Assembly: GCF_016859285.1 (NCBI RefSeq)
Contig: NC_053409.1
Coordinates: 20,345,976 to 20,409,975 of the forward strand
Origin: Xiphias gladius
Lineage: Eukaryota; Chordata; Actinopteri; Istiophoriformes; Xiphiidae
Length of the DNA stretch: 64,000 nucleotides
Direction of reading: 5' to 3'
Shown here: one piece after another, positions 56,601 through 64,000 of the stretch
Numbering within the stretch: the stretch's first letter is position 1
Layout of the letters: every line of letters starts with the position of its first letter
Position numbers and translations under genes: made by a program
The notes under the pieces: model-generated
Seen by the model: the letters and a program-made list of their open reading frames with translations, nothing else
What the model was told of the DNA's origin: nothing
Databases searched by the model: none

Positions 56601-59600
56601 CATTTTTCAGTGCTGAGGGAGCCAATGACAGATTAATGACAATGAATGTATTTGTGCCAAGGACACCGGTGCAGGTAAAACATCTGGAGAAATGTTATGA
56701 TACTAGACTAGAGCATCAGGAGCCCAATGGAGTGCAGTGGCATGATGCAATTGATGCAATTGCACATATGTACATTCAACACATAGTATCTGTGTGTCTG
56801 CTACTGATCGTTGAATTATTTGACCCTTGGGTAAATCTGGCTCACAGACACAAAGGTGTGCACTTCTTATCTATAGATATTTGCAAAAAAATCTAAAGGA
56901 AATACGTATATATGATTCACCAAACAATCAAAGTGCACTGGTTTGTGAAGACACAAAAGTTTTTTTCTTGTGACCAGTATTATGTCAAACTGGGCATTTG
57001 TGCTTTGTGTTTTATTTCTGTCGTATCCGAGTAGCGCCTCCTCCCTTGTTTTTTTAATGTATCCTGAAGCGCTTTCCCTCCGCTACAGACACAGGAAGGA
57101 TGAGCTAGAGAGGCGCATGTCAGCCCTGCAGGAGAGCAGACGGGAGCTGATGGTGCAGCTGGAGGGGCTCATGCGGCTGCTAAAAGTAAGATCACCTGTT
57201 CCTGGGACATTTATCTTTTAAGTCGGACGAAAAGGCGTCTGAATCAGTATTAATATCCTAAGATAGTGCGTACACACTAAATGTACATCTGCTGTTCTCC
57301 TTTGCCATTTTACAGCTTTTGTCAGTGTTGATATATCTTACGCATTTTGGCTTTTAAAGCTTGCTGGCATGTTTGATGAAATGGGATGCTGACATGTTAA
57401 ACTCTTCGAAACCAAGACACTGCAGCAATCTTATGTTAATGTGCCGTATGGTGCATGCAGAAATCCCTTTCTTCTTCTTCTTTCACTGCTGTAATTCTGT
57501 TGCTGTCACTCTTCTTGCTCTCTCTGCTTACCTTTGCTGGCTGATAGGATGAGGAGCAGAAGCAGGCTGTAAGTTGCCCTTAATTCAGTTTGCCAGGTTC
57601 AATACCTGGCTCCAGTCAAAGCACTTAGTTTAATGCGTCTATTCTTCCCCCTTCATACAGATGCAATTGAAGGAAGTTTTTATAATAAATTTTAAGAGGG
57701 ATATTAGCAAAGATGATAGGATTCCACGTCCTAATTGGGTTACACTGATCTAGTCCTCTTATTCAGGCTATGCATCACTTCTTTGCTAGCAATATTAGTG
57801 AGCTCAAACCATAGACTGAGACACAATCTTTTAAACCAGGTTTTAATGTCCAAACAAGTTGAGAGAACTGTGTTTTTCTTAGCCCAAATATCGTGGACCT
57901 GTTCCTTTCATCGGCACTAACAATCTCCCTTCTAATGTGACTGCAGTCTGGCTGGCCATCTGCTGCCTGGCTCCAAGCCATCGACCTCGGTCTGCACTAG
58001 TCCCAGAGACACACAGTGATCCTTTCTCTGTGAGATATAGCTCCCGACTCAGCACAGGCGTCAGTCGCTCAACCACACATGGTTCTCATTACCCTCTCAA
58101 TGCAGTAAAGGTGCACTATAGAACCAGCCTGTATAGGATTACCTGAGCATTTTCTTGCCTTTATGCCGTTGTTTTTGTTTGTTCTCCCTCAAAGGATTAC
58201 GATCTTTTGGTCACATCTGTGTCTGTTTTTGTTTTAATAAAATCACCTCTAAAAGTGAAAAGGCCATCTCTTCTTAAAGCTGCAATCTGTGCTTGCAATA
58301 GAGCATCTTCCATTGAAACGCAGTTGTTCCAGGGCTGGCTCTGTTGATGGAGAGATTAATTGGATTTCAATTTTTTTCTCCCTCTCTGTCAGAATCCCAG
58401 ATTCACTAAATCTTTGCACTTAGAAGATTATCCAGTATGTCATGACAATAACCAGATATGCTGTACTATTTGTTAGCTTTGCACTAGCGAGGATCTGCTT
58501 AAAAACACTGGTCAACTAGTCCCTGTCATGGTCAAACACGTATAAATAATGTATATATCTAATTATCTCTTGATGCAAATCAAGATTTTGCCGAGTTCAT
58601 AAACGTGTTTGAGGACCAATCACCCTAAAGGAATAGCTGGACTTTTTGGGAAATATGCTTTCCTGCCGAAGATCGATACCACTCTCATGTCTGCACGGTA
58701 AATATGTAGGCACCCCCAGTGGTTGGTTACCAAGCAGCACCTCTAAAACGATTATCGCGTTATATCTCGTGTGTTTTATCTGTACAAAAAAAACGTACTA
58801 AAAATGATACATTACTGTACTTTACAGTCACAACAGTAGCATCGATCTTCTCATGTAACACTCAACAAAAAAGCGAACAAACATATTTCCCAAAATGTTG
58901 AACTATTTCTTTAACATCTGTTTAGAGACTCGTCGAGGTGAAACAAACCCGCATTTTGAGCAGACAGATTAAACAGGTCATCAAAGAAAAACGAAAGCAA
59001 ATAGAACAAAACTTTATTTTCCATCTAAACGTCAGGGAATACAGTAAATGTCAGATTTTGCAGATTAAACAATTTGCCAATGATACTGTAACTATCATGG
59101 GTGTTTTTATCTTGCAGTCCCAGTCCGGAGGCTCCCCTCATTCTTCCCCCAGCCACGGTGCGGGCTGCTCCATGCCCATGCCTATACGCTCCACCTCGGC
59201 TGGGTCCACCCCAACTCACACACCACAGGACTGCCTGGCAGGGGTGGGAGGGGACGTGCTGGAGGCCTTTGCTCAGGGTGAGTCTAAACCAACGCCTGAA
59301 ACAAAGAGCATTCATGACAAACTCACGCAAAATGTATAACATACTGAGTTATTCATGTTGGCGGGGAAGATAAAAGTTGTTGTAGAATCTTGTGAAAGAA
59401 CTCATTCATAAAACGGTAAGATTATTGCATAGCGATCAGTGAACATAAGCTTACGTTATGCACTTCAACTGCCTTTGCCTATTTACTCCTCCATATGGTT
59501 GCGAAGCTGGAAGCCGCATGTGTTTTTAATATGGTTTTAAAATGTCTCCATTGCCCAGGTGTACCTAGAAATCTTCGGAACGATCTATTAGTCGCTGCTG

Positions 59601-60058
59601 ATTCAATCACCAACACCATGTCATCTCTGGTGAAAGAGCTCCACTCAGGTGAGTCTACAACAAGTTTTACCATGTAAGTCTGTTTTACCATTTGGATTAT
59701 GTTTCCCTCTGAATTTTTGTCATTCTTACACCTGCTCCTGAAGGGTTTTTTTGCATAGTTTTTACATAGTGACCAAAAACATCGTCACTGAAATCTGGGG
59801 TTTTATTTTTAAAGTAGATGACGGAGGAGAGGAGGAAGAGACCAACATGAGGAACGGTGGGGACAGAGGTGAGTCCAGGTACATGCTAATTCAAAATGCT
59901 ATTTTCCTAATTGAATCTTTCAAAGCCAGTCTTACTATATGGTACATACAGTAAGCCACTCAAAAACAGAATGCATACTTATTTGTGTCGATTATTAAGA
60001 TTGGCCAAAACATAAACATGTAATATTTCCTTTCTTTTTTTCAGCTGAAGCAGAATGA
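33774..60058 (+). CDS. dtnb: Beta-dystrobrevin, 18 coding exons
   Basis: Cytoplasmic dystrophin-complex scaffold binding dystrophin and syntrophins. Exons: 33774-33840, 34124-34204, 34349-34562, 36676-36761, 37103-37257, 37368-37473, 39171-39337, 42373-42497, 49327-49401, 52609-52699, 54407-54495, 54997-55110, 57089-57185, 57548-57568, 59118-59277, 59559-59648, 59815-59868, 60045-60058. All phases join, giving 601 residues (human 627). The start [20 protein letters not shown] matches the family. EF-hand-like region at about 16-232; ZZ finger at about 238-285 with [14 protein letters not shown] and HGPHSNQH-type Cys/His ligands; one syntrophin-binding exon ([20 protein letters not shown]); coiled coil at about 400-490 ([20 protein letters not shown]); C-terminal [24 protein letters not shown] rather than DTNA on the ending DDGGEEEE and the asxl2 neighbourhood. 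The last 14-nt exon is the least certain part; human DTNB stops at about the same point. Confidence 0.94.
34563..36675 (+). other. dtnb intron with a GC-balanced block
   Basis: Mostly AT-rich. A block at about 35760-36060 is richer in GC and complex, with a 107-codon open frame, but that frame has no splice context or recognised homology. It could be a conserved non-coding element or repeat remnant. Confidence 0.4.
35010..35034 (+). repeat. (AAT)n microsatellite
   Basis: About eight AAT units in the dtnb intron 34563-36675. Confidence 0.85.
38255..39026 (-). mobile_element. Interspersed repeat with GGTGGAAAG-type end, near-full copy
   Basis: The right end reads GTAGTTACTTTCCACCACTG. The left end contains AGAAGTATTCAGATCCTTTA. 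Between them are GACTTGAGTACATTTTTTGA and TAAAATGGAAGTACTTC words. I recognise the pair of ends as those of a very common percomorph element. Fragments of the same family are at 43917-44110 and 54750-54965. Confidence 0.7.
39338..42372 (+). other. dtnb intron, mostly unique plus repeat remnants
   Basis: Contains the tail repeat at 40118-40205 and an A19 run near 39747-39766. A block at about 41800-42000 has words (GAAGTCAGAG, TCAGAAAGCTCTGACTT) that resemble a common repeat. No exon seen. Confidence 0.45.
40118..40205 (+). repeat. SINE/LINE 3'-tail-like repeat (GGCAAGGCAA)
   Basis: The sequence runs GGCAAGGCAAGGCAATTTCA...CAATTCAGCGTGCCTTTACA. It matches in outline a teleost-wide tail repeat that reads GGCAAGTTTATTTATATAGC. 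Only this short piece is recognisable. Confidence 0.6.
43917..44110 (+). repeat. Fragment of the GGTGGAAAG-end repeat family
   Basis: Begins CAGTGGTGGAAAGCGATTAA and continues with CATTTACTCAAGTACTGTAC and TGCTCCACTACATTTCAGT. It is the opposite orientation of the 38255-39026 copy. Confidence 0.75.
44583..44627 (+). repeat. (GT)n microsatellite
   Basis: About 22 GT units in the 6.8-kb dtnb intron. Confidence 0.95.
45070..45735. mobile_element. Foldback (palindromic) repeat, copy B, both arms
   Basis: The forward arm carries GTTAGCTTAGCTTAGCATAA, AAAGGTAACAAAATCCACCC, CTCACTAATGAGC and CTAATTCGTACAAAAAC. After a short middle the same words return inverted: GATTAAACAACC, TTTAGAGGTGCTGGTAGGTG, GATTTTGTTAAGGC and TTTCCAGTCTTCTACAG. 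The element is therefore a long inverted repeat with a small loop near 45340-45420 and no coding capacity. Confidence 0.75.
46104..46186 (+). repeat. (GT)n microsatellite
   Basis: About 41 uninterrupted GT units, the longest pure dinucleotide run in the window. Confidence 0.97.
47653..47681 (+). repeat. (GT)n microsatellite next to the candidate internal promoter
   Basis: About 14 GT units flanked by purine-rich GAGAGA tracts, 50 nt upstream of the E-box/X-box pair. Confidence 0.9.
47690..47880 (+). promoter_or_regulatory. dtnb: Candidate internal dtnb promoter and alternative first coding exon
   Basis: The segment has GTCATGTGAC (47731-47740, E-box of MITF/TFE type) and GTTTCCTTGGAGAC (47747-47760, an imperfect palindrome like an RFX X-box). 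An ATG at 47783 opens 32 codons plus 2 nt, ending exactly at CACAGAG|GTAAGT (exon end 47880). That 2-nt carry is the phase required by the next dtnb exon (49327), so the join is in frame with [16 protein letters not shown] sequence. The product would lack the EF-hand region and ZZ finger and keep the syntrophin site and coiled coil. The new N-terminus ([15 protein letters not shown]...) matches nothing I know. Confidence 0.4.
49402..52608 (+). other. dtnb intron where the first syntrophin-binding exon would be expected
   Basis: 3.2 kb. I looked for an exon coding DEHALIASYVARLQH-like sequence, which sits here in mammalian dystrobrevins, and found none. GC-balanced blocks at about 49800-50160 and 52110-52400 are non-repetitive. 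(GT)n at 52531-52556 ends 52 nt before the next acceptor. Confidence 0.5.
52531..52556 (+). repeat. (GT)n microsatellite upstream of a dtnb acceptor
   Basis: Thirteen TG units 52 nt before the dtnb exon that starts at 52609. Confidence 0.95.
53661..54034. mobile_element. MITE with TTAAAG...TGTGTAGGATTT ends
   Basis: The left end reads TTAAAGGACCAGTGTGTAGG. The right end, inverted, reads TTTAAAGTTCTATTCCTTAA then TGTGTAGAATTT. The interior includes CTACGGTAGCGCAGGAGGGA and GTTTTTACGTTACCTGAAGG. The whole resembles a common teleost element. No coding capacity. Confidence 0.7.
54570..54712 (-). mobile_element. Foldback repeat family, copy C (3' fragment)
   Basis: Contains CTTGGCTGGGATCAGTAACT, GAGGTTGCCAGGCAACCAGT and the terminal CAAACGTTGAACTATTCCTT. 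It sits just after the dtnb exon 54407-54495. Confidence 0.75.
54750..54965 (-). repeat. Fragment of the GGTGGAAAG-end repeat family
   Basis: Contains AGTACTTTTACTTTTGATAC, CAGCTTGAGTAAAATTTTGA and AGGATCTCAGTACTTCTTCC before CACTGGTG. It directly abuts the dtnb acceptor region of exon 54997. Confidence 0.65.
56057..56573. mobile_element. Inverted-end element with GGGGTGTCAAA ends
   Basis: The left end is AGGGGTGTCAAATGC. The right end read inverted is GGAGGGGTATCAAACTACCG. The pair resembles a hAT-like non-autonomous family in fish whose ends read GGGGTGTCAAACTCA. The interior is diverged. Confidence 0.55.
57548..57568 (+). CDS. dtnb: 21-nt microexon of dtnb (DEEQKQA)
   Basis: Seven codons between TGCTGGCTGATAG and a GTAAGT donor. 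They encode DEEQKQA, matching EEEQKQA of human DTNB just after the coiled coil (LMRLLK). The length keeps frame, so the exon can be included or skipped. Confidence 0.85.
58627..58916. mobile_element. Foldback repeat family, copy D (internally deleted, both ends)
   Basis: Left end AAAGGAATAGCTGGACTTTT, right end TTTCCCAAAATGTTGAACTA. GATCGATACCACTCTCATGT is near the left and GTAGCATCGATCTTCTCATG near the right. The two arms are short, so most of the 1-kb element has been lost. It lies 200 nt upstream of dtnb exon 59118. Confidence 0.8.
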
Positions 60059-60714
60059 AGAACAAAAAGTAGGAACTGTAATTAATTGATATTATGTTAA
60101 GCATATTTAACGTACTACAGCATTGTTATCTCAAGATAACGAGATAATTAACCATTATCACAAGAAAATGACTGATATTACGAGATAAGAGGATAATTAA
60201 CTTGTGACCTTGAGATAATGTGACATATAAAATTATTGCAATCATGGCCATTCTTGGCTCATAATAACTTTATAGAAACAAGTTGCCCGAAGTACATTCA
60301 TTTTCAACAACTAGAGAAGTACTAACTAGAACTAATATTGACTGCATTGTTTTTTTCATTATTTGGTCTGGAGGAGTTGGCTGCAGCAAAATATTTGCAC
60401 GGCACCTTAACAGTCAATAGTATACGTACTTACTTCTTTGGTAGAAGTAATCTACCAAAGAAGAAACTTTCTTTTGTAATCGGCTTCTGCTGCAACCCCT
60501 GCATCCAAAAGTAGCGAAAGCAATGTGACACATTGCCATAGAGTCATTTATACTTCCTTTTTTTTCTTCATCTAGGCTTTGCAGACTGTCAGCGACGCTA
60601 AATTTGCTCTTCTGTGTGTGTATCCAGGCACAGTGAGAGCACAGAAGCACTGAGGGAAAGAGAACACTATCCCATCCTGTAAGGACATACAGTCATCACC
60701 TGGGAAGAATCAGT

Positions 60715-60752
<38 letters not shown>

Positions 60753-61310
60753 CCCTGGCATTAGCACGTAGAGTAATGCATGCTGTAACAGGATTTCACT
60801 ATGTGAAAAAATTGTTTCTTCACACCTTGCAGGTAGCAAGATGTGTCTAATTAGCGAGTGTGTGTGTGTGTGTTTTCCTGTAAACAAAAACTGCTGTAAT
60901 TTCCCTCATGACTGCTAAGGAATGGCTTGCTGTGCTTTCTTCCCCAACTGTTCCATTGCGGCAGGTCATTCTGTATTTAAAATACTGTAAACACATGACC
61001 TCGGGAACACCTCGACACGGAGATGACCTCCTGTCAGAACACGTTCCCTGTCATTGCTTTTGTATAATTAGCGCTAGTATTTCTTTCTTTTTTCTTTTTT
61101 TTTTTTTTTTTTTTATAAATTATTATTTTTGCATGAAGTTGCACTCATGTCTGGATTTAGGTACTGTACCATGCTATGCCAGCTCTTTGTGGGTTTATGA
61201 CGACAGCTGGGGTGTCAGAAGCGTCCCGCCTTAGAATTCCTGCTGAGCGTGTTTAACGCACATCCAAATTCTGAAGCTGAAGTTTGAAGTTAGCCAAGAC
61301 ACGCTCTAGT
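60059..61310 (+). other. Probable dtnb 3' UTR and downstream sequence
   Basis: No AATAAA that I can tie to dtnb. At 60129-60225 there is a cluster of GAGATAA/GATAATTAA words resembling a simple interspersed repeat. (CAA)n lies at 60715-60753 and a T20 run near 61095. No open frame of interest. Confidence 0.45.
60715..60753 (+). repeat. (CAA)n microsatellite
   Basis: About 13 CAA units downstream of dtnb. Confidence 0.95.
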
Positions 61311-61317
61311 CTCAGTT

Positions 61318-62460
61318 AAAGGAATAGTTCAGCATTCTGGGAAAGGCATTATTCGCTTTAAATAAGAAGATCAATACCATTCTCATGTCCGTCCGTTACA
61401 AAATTGAGCTGGAGCCAGGACGCAGCTTAATTTAGAGTAAAGACTGGGAACAGGGGAAAACGGCTAACCCGGCTCCGCTGGAGGGTTAAGAAAGTGACTT
61501 CACAGAGTTTCGCTGTCATTATGAGTCACTGCGTCCAACCAAGAAATAGTCTGGCACATAATCCCCTGTAAAAGCACAACTTGTCGTTTTTGTTATTTTT
61601 TTTTTCTCCTTAGACATTACTTGTTACTGAGTGAGCTTTAAAGGTGCTGGTAGGCAGATTATTGTAACCTTAAAACTATTTGTTTCCCTGTTTCCGGTCC
61701 TTCAGCTGTTCCAAGTCTCCTCGTTATCCCAAACCTTTGTTTTGTTTTGTTTTTTGTTGTTTTAAACAAATTTTCTTTTTAAGGGACCGTGTTGACATAC
61801 AAAACACGTTACCATTTGATTTATTGTACCAGAGTTAGTTTAGTTAGTCAGTTAGTTTTCATCTTCAAAGTTTTATTCTGACAAAACAAGCAAAAGCAAA
61901 GAAGCTGAAGGCGTCACCGTGGCCTCGGGAAAAAAGGAATGAGAATTTTTATCACTTCATGAAATTTTATAGATTAGAAAAGAAATTACATTTTCCATCA
62001 CTTAGTTCGAAATGTTAGCTTAGATTAGCACAAAGACTGTAAACCGGGGAAAAACAGCTAGCCTGGTTCTGTCCAAAGGCAATAAAATCCATCTAACAGC
62101 GCCACCGAAGCTCACTAATTAGCATGTTATGTCTTTAATACGTACAAAACCAAAGTGTAAAAACAACAAGTTGTGGTACGGGGAGTTTATGTGCTGGACT
62201 ACTCTTTGGCTGGCTACAGTGACTTGATGCAGTCTTGTTGTCCCTGGGAGGTTGCAAGCCAGGAAACATAACCCCCCCGCCCCATAAAACCACAAACTAA
62301 AAAAGACGAGATACAGTCAGCCCCTGCTTTCACTTTTTATGCTACGCTAAGCTAACTGTCTGCAGGGTGTTGTCTCACATTGACCTTACAGACATGAGAG
62401 TGGTATTGATCTTCTTATCTAAAGCAAATAACAGATTAAAAATTAATGAAAAGGACTGAT
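61318..62460. mobile_element. Foldback repeat family, copies E1 and E2
   Basis: E1 (about 61318-61690) starts AAAGGAATAGTTCAGCATTC and has AGAAGATCAATACCATTCTC and AAGAAATAGTCTGGCACATA. E2 (about 61990-62460) has AAACAGCTAGCCTGGTTCTG and ACAACAAGTTGTGG. Its inverted second arm has TTTTTATGCTACGCTAAGCT and GAGAGTGGTATTGATCTTCT. Between them, at about 61800-61975, is a fragment of the repeat family seen at 31010-31241. This is a nested or tandem repeat cluster. Confidence 0.7.
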
Positions 62461-64000
62461 TCGCCGGGACACCGAGGAAATTTACGATAATATTACCTCT
62501 TTCTATTCTTGTGTCCAGCTGCATCCATTAGCGCGGCATCGAGATGCAAACAAGCAGCCGATCCCCATCGTGACCTTAACCTGGAAAATACGAGCTGGTC
62601 TCCAGAATACTGCGCGCATGTAAACACGCTCAGTGACTCACATACTGTACTGCTGCTACCGCGCTCTCAGCGAGCCACCCCTGTAAATAAGAGGGCTGCG
62701 CGGCCAAGAGAAACCGAGGGGCTACTCCAAACACAATAATGAGCCCAGTCTCGTTGTTTCCTCCCGGTGGCAACGCAACTGAACCACCTGAAGGGCATTG
62801 AAACCGCTCAACGCAGCACGGTGCCTCCTTCCAAAATACACTGACTAGCAGGTAGCCTCCGTATTTATAGTTTCAAGTGTAGGGAAGCACCTCGGGATGT
62901 TTAATAGTAATGAATTAGGCGCTGAGATTTAGTTGTGAGTTACAAAATGAACACTTACACAGTATGTGAGGATGCAAGGTAGTCACTCGTAAGGAAGTAG
63001 GAAATGCTTTGATAGCTTTATTTAGTTAATAAAGGAATATTGTCGATGTTTATGTGCAATGACGGTAGGTGCTCAGGGACTGCAGAGCTCCTCAAGGGGA
63101 AATGTGGTGGCAGGGTCCTTTAAGTACTAGAAAGTATTGCCACGGACAGAAAAGTTAAAGGTCAATAAAAATTTAAAATGGAGGGTTTCTTTCTAAAATT
63201 CTGTGTATCATGTGGGCAAAATTCATAACAAGTCAGTCATCTGTCTCATTTTGGAATGAAACTCTTCAATTATTTAGAGGAAAACAACAGCACGTGACTA
63301 AATGCCGGGTAAAGAATGTGGATTATAAGAAGGGGAGAAGTTTTTCTAAAGTGCTATTTGGTGAAGCATGTTGTTGAGTATAGTTTGTCTCTGTGTGAAT
63401 TCGTGTCTTTCGTGGAAAAGCAAAGAGCTCCGTCTACTACAGAGGTAGCTGTCAGCCAGAGAAAGTTTATTTTGAGTCAGTCGGACAGCGATTGGGTCTA
63501 AGTTACCGTTACATTTTTGTCCTCTGGTTCAGTGTCTTTGTCCTTCAGGGTTAGCCGTTCATCTCAAATTAAAAAAGAGAGCTACGCCTGGGTTTTTTAG
63601 TAAATGCAGCGCGACAAAGGTCTGGGGGCAGTTTCAGACGTGTGGTCGGTTCTCAAATGGAAGTAACAGGTCAAATCTGACTGAACTAAACCACAGCAGG
63701 TGCGAAGTTTTTGTTTAGAGATTTGTACAGTACGCCTGTCCTATATAAGCTAAGTACAAGGTTTCAACAACCTGTTACACTGTGTCGAGGAAAAGAACAA
63801 AAAGAGGCTCTTCTGTTATCGTTGTTCTACATGTGATGTTTTCATTCAGTCCTCTGTTCTGCTCCCTGTTATCATTATTGTTCTTATCCTGCTTTACGGT
63901 ATTAGTGGAGTATCGTCATTGTAATGGGTTTGTCCAAACGCAGATTCCCCCGAAATAGGAATTCTCACAGAGCAGGTGTAAAAGCTGAAATACCACGGTT
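62461..64000. other. Downstream intergenic sequence, no gene recognised
   Basis: A GC-balanced block at about 62500-62830 has a 76-codon open frame without homology I recognise. The remainder is AT-rich. No splice-bounded coding exon, RNA gene or clear repeat boundary seen. The next gene in the human order would be DNMT3A, but no part of it is visible. Confidence 0.5.

Noticed and set aside
62509..62739. 76-codon open frame downstream of dtnb
   Set aside because: No similarity to DNMT3A or any family I know, and no splice context; probably chance in a GC-balanced block.

Overview
This window looks like nuclear DNA from a ray-finned fish, most likely a percomorph teleost. The evidence is four intron-rich vertebrate genes with short introns, many (GT)n microsatellites, and several high-copy repeat families I associate with percomorph genomes. 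The species cannot be named from the sequence alone. Everything here comes from reading splice sites, reading frames and protein similarity by eye. No database search was run.

Layout, all four genes on the + strand: (1) 1-5880, the 3' two-thirds of hadha (mitochondrial trifunctional protein alpha), 14 exons ending at a TGA at 5831-5833. (2) 7069-13075, a complete kif3c (kinesin-2 motor), 8 coding exons, 769 codons. (3) 13339-28210, a complete asxl2 (Polycomb/BAP1 cofactor), 13 coding exons, 1199 codons, including a 3-nucleotide exon and a long 3' UTR. (4) about 29400-60058, a complete dtnb (beta-dystrobrevin), 18 coding exons, 601 codons, with two probable 5' non-coding exons and a candidate internal promoter with its own first coding exon near 47.8 kb. 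All exon phases join without a frame break in every gene. From 60059 to 64000 I see no gene, only possible dtnb 3' UTR, microsatellites and repeat copies.

The order hadha-kif3c-asxl2-dtnb, all in one direction, matches human 2p23 as I remember it. RAB10 and GAREM2, which lie between KIF3C and HADHA in human, are absent here: only about 1.2 kb separates hadha and kif3c. The genes have unrelated jobs (fatty-acid oxidation, microtubule transport, chromatin, dystrophin complex). They are neighbours by ancestry, not an operon-like unit.

Introns and spacers hold several families of inverted-repeat elements: a palindromic foldback family with at least five copies, a family beginning with a GGTGGAAAG-like end, and single MITE-like copies. 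The most interesting observations are the 3-nt asxl2 exon, the phase-matched alternative first exon in dtnb, the apparent loss of one of two tandem syntrophin-binding exons in dtnb, and a kif3c without the mammalian loop-11 insert.
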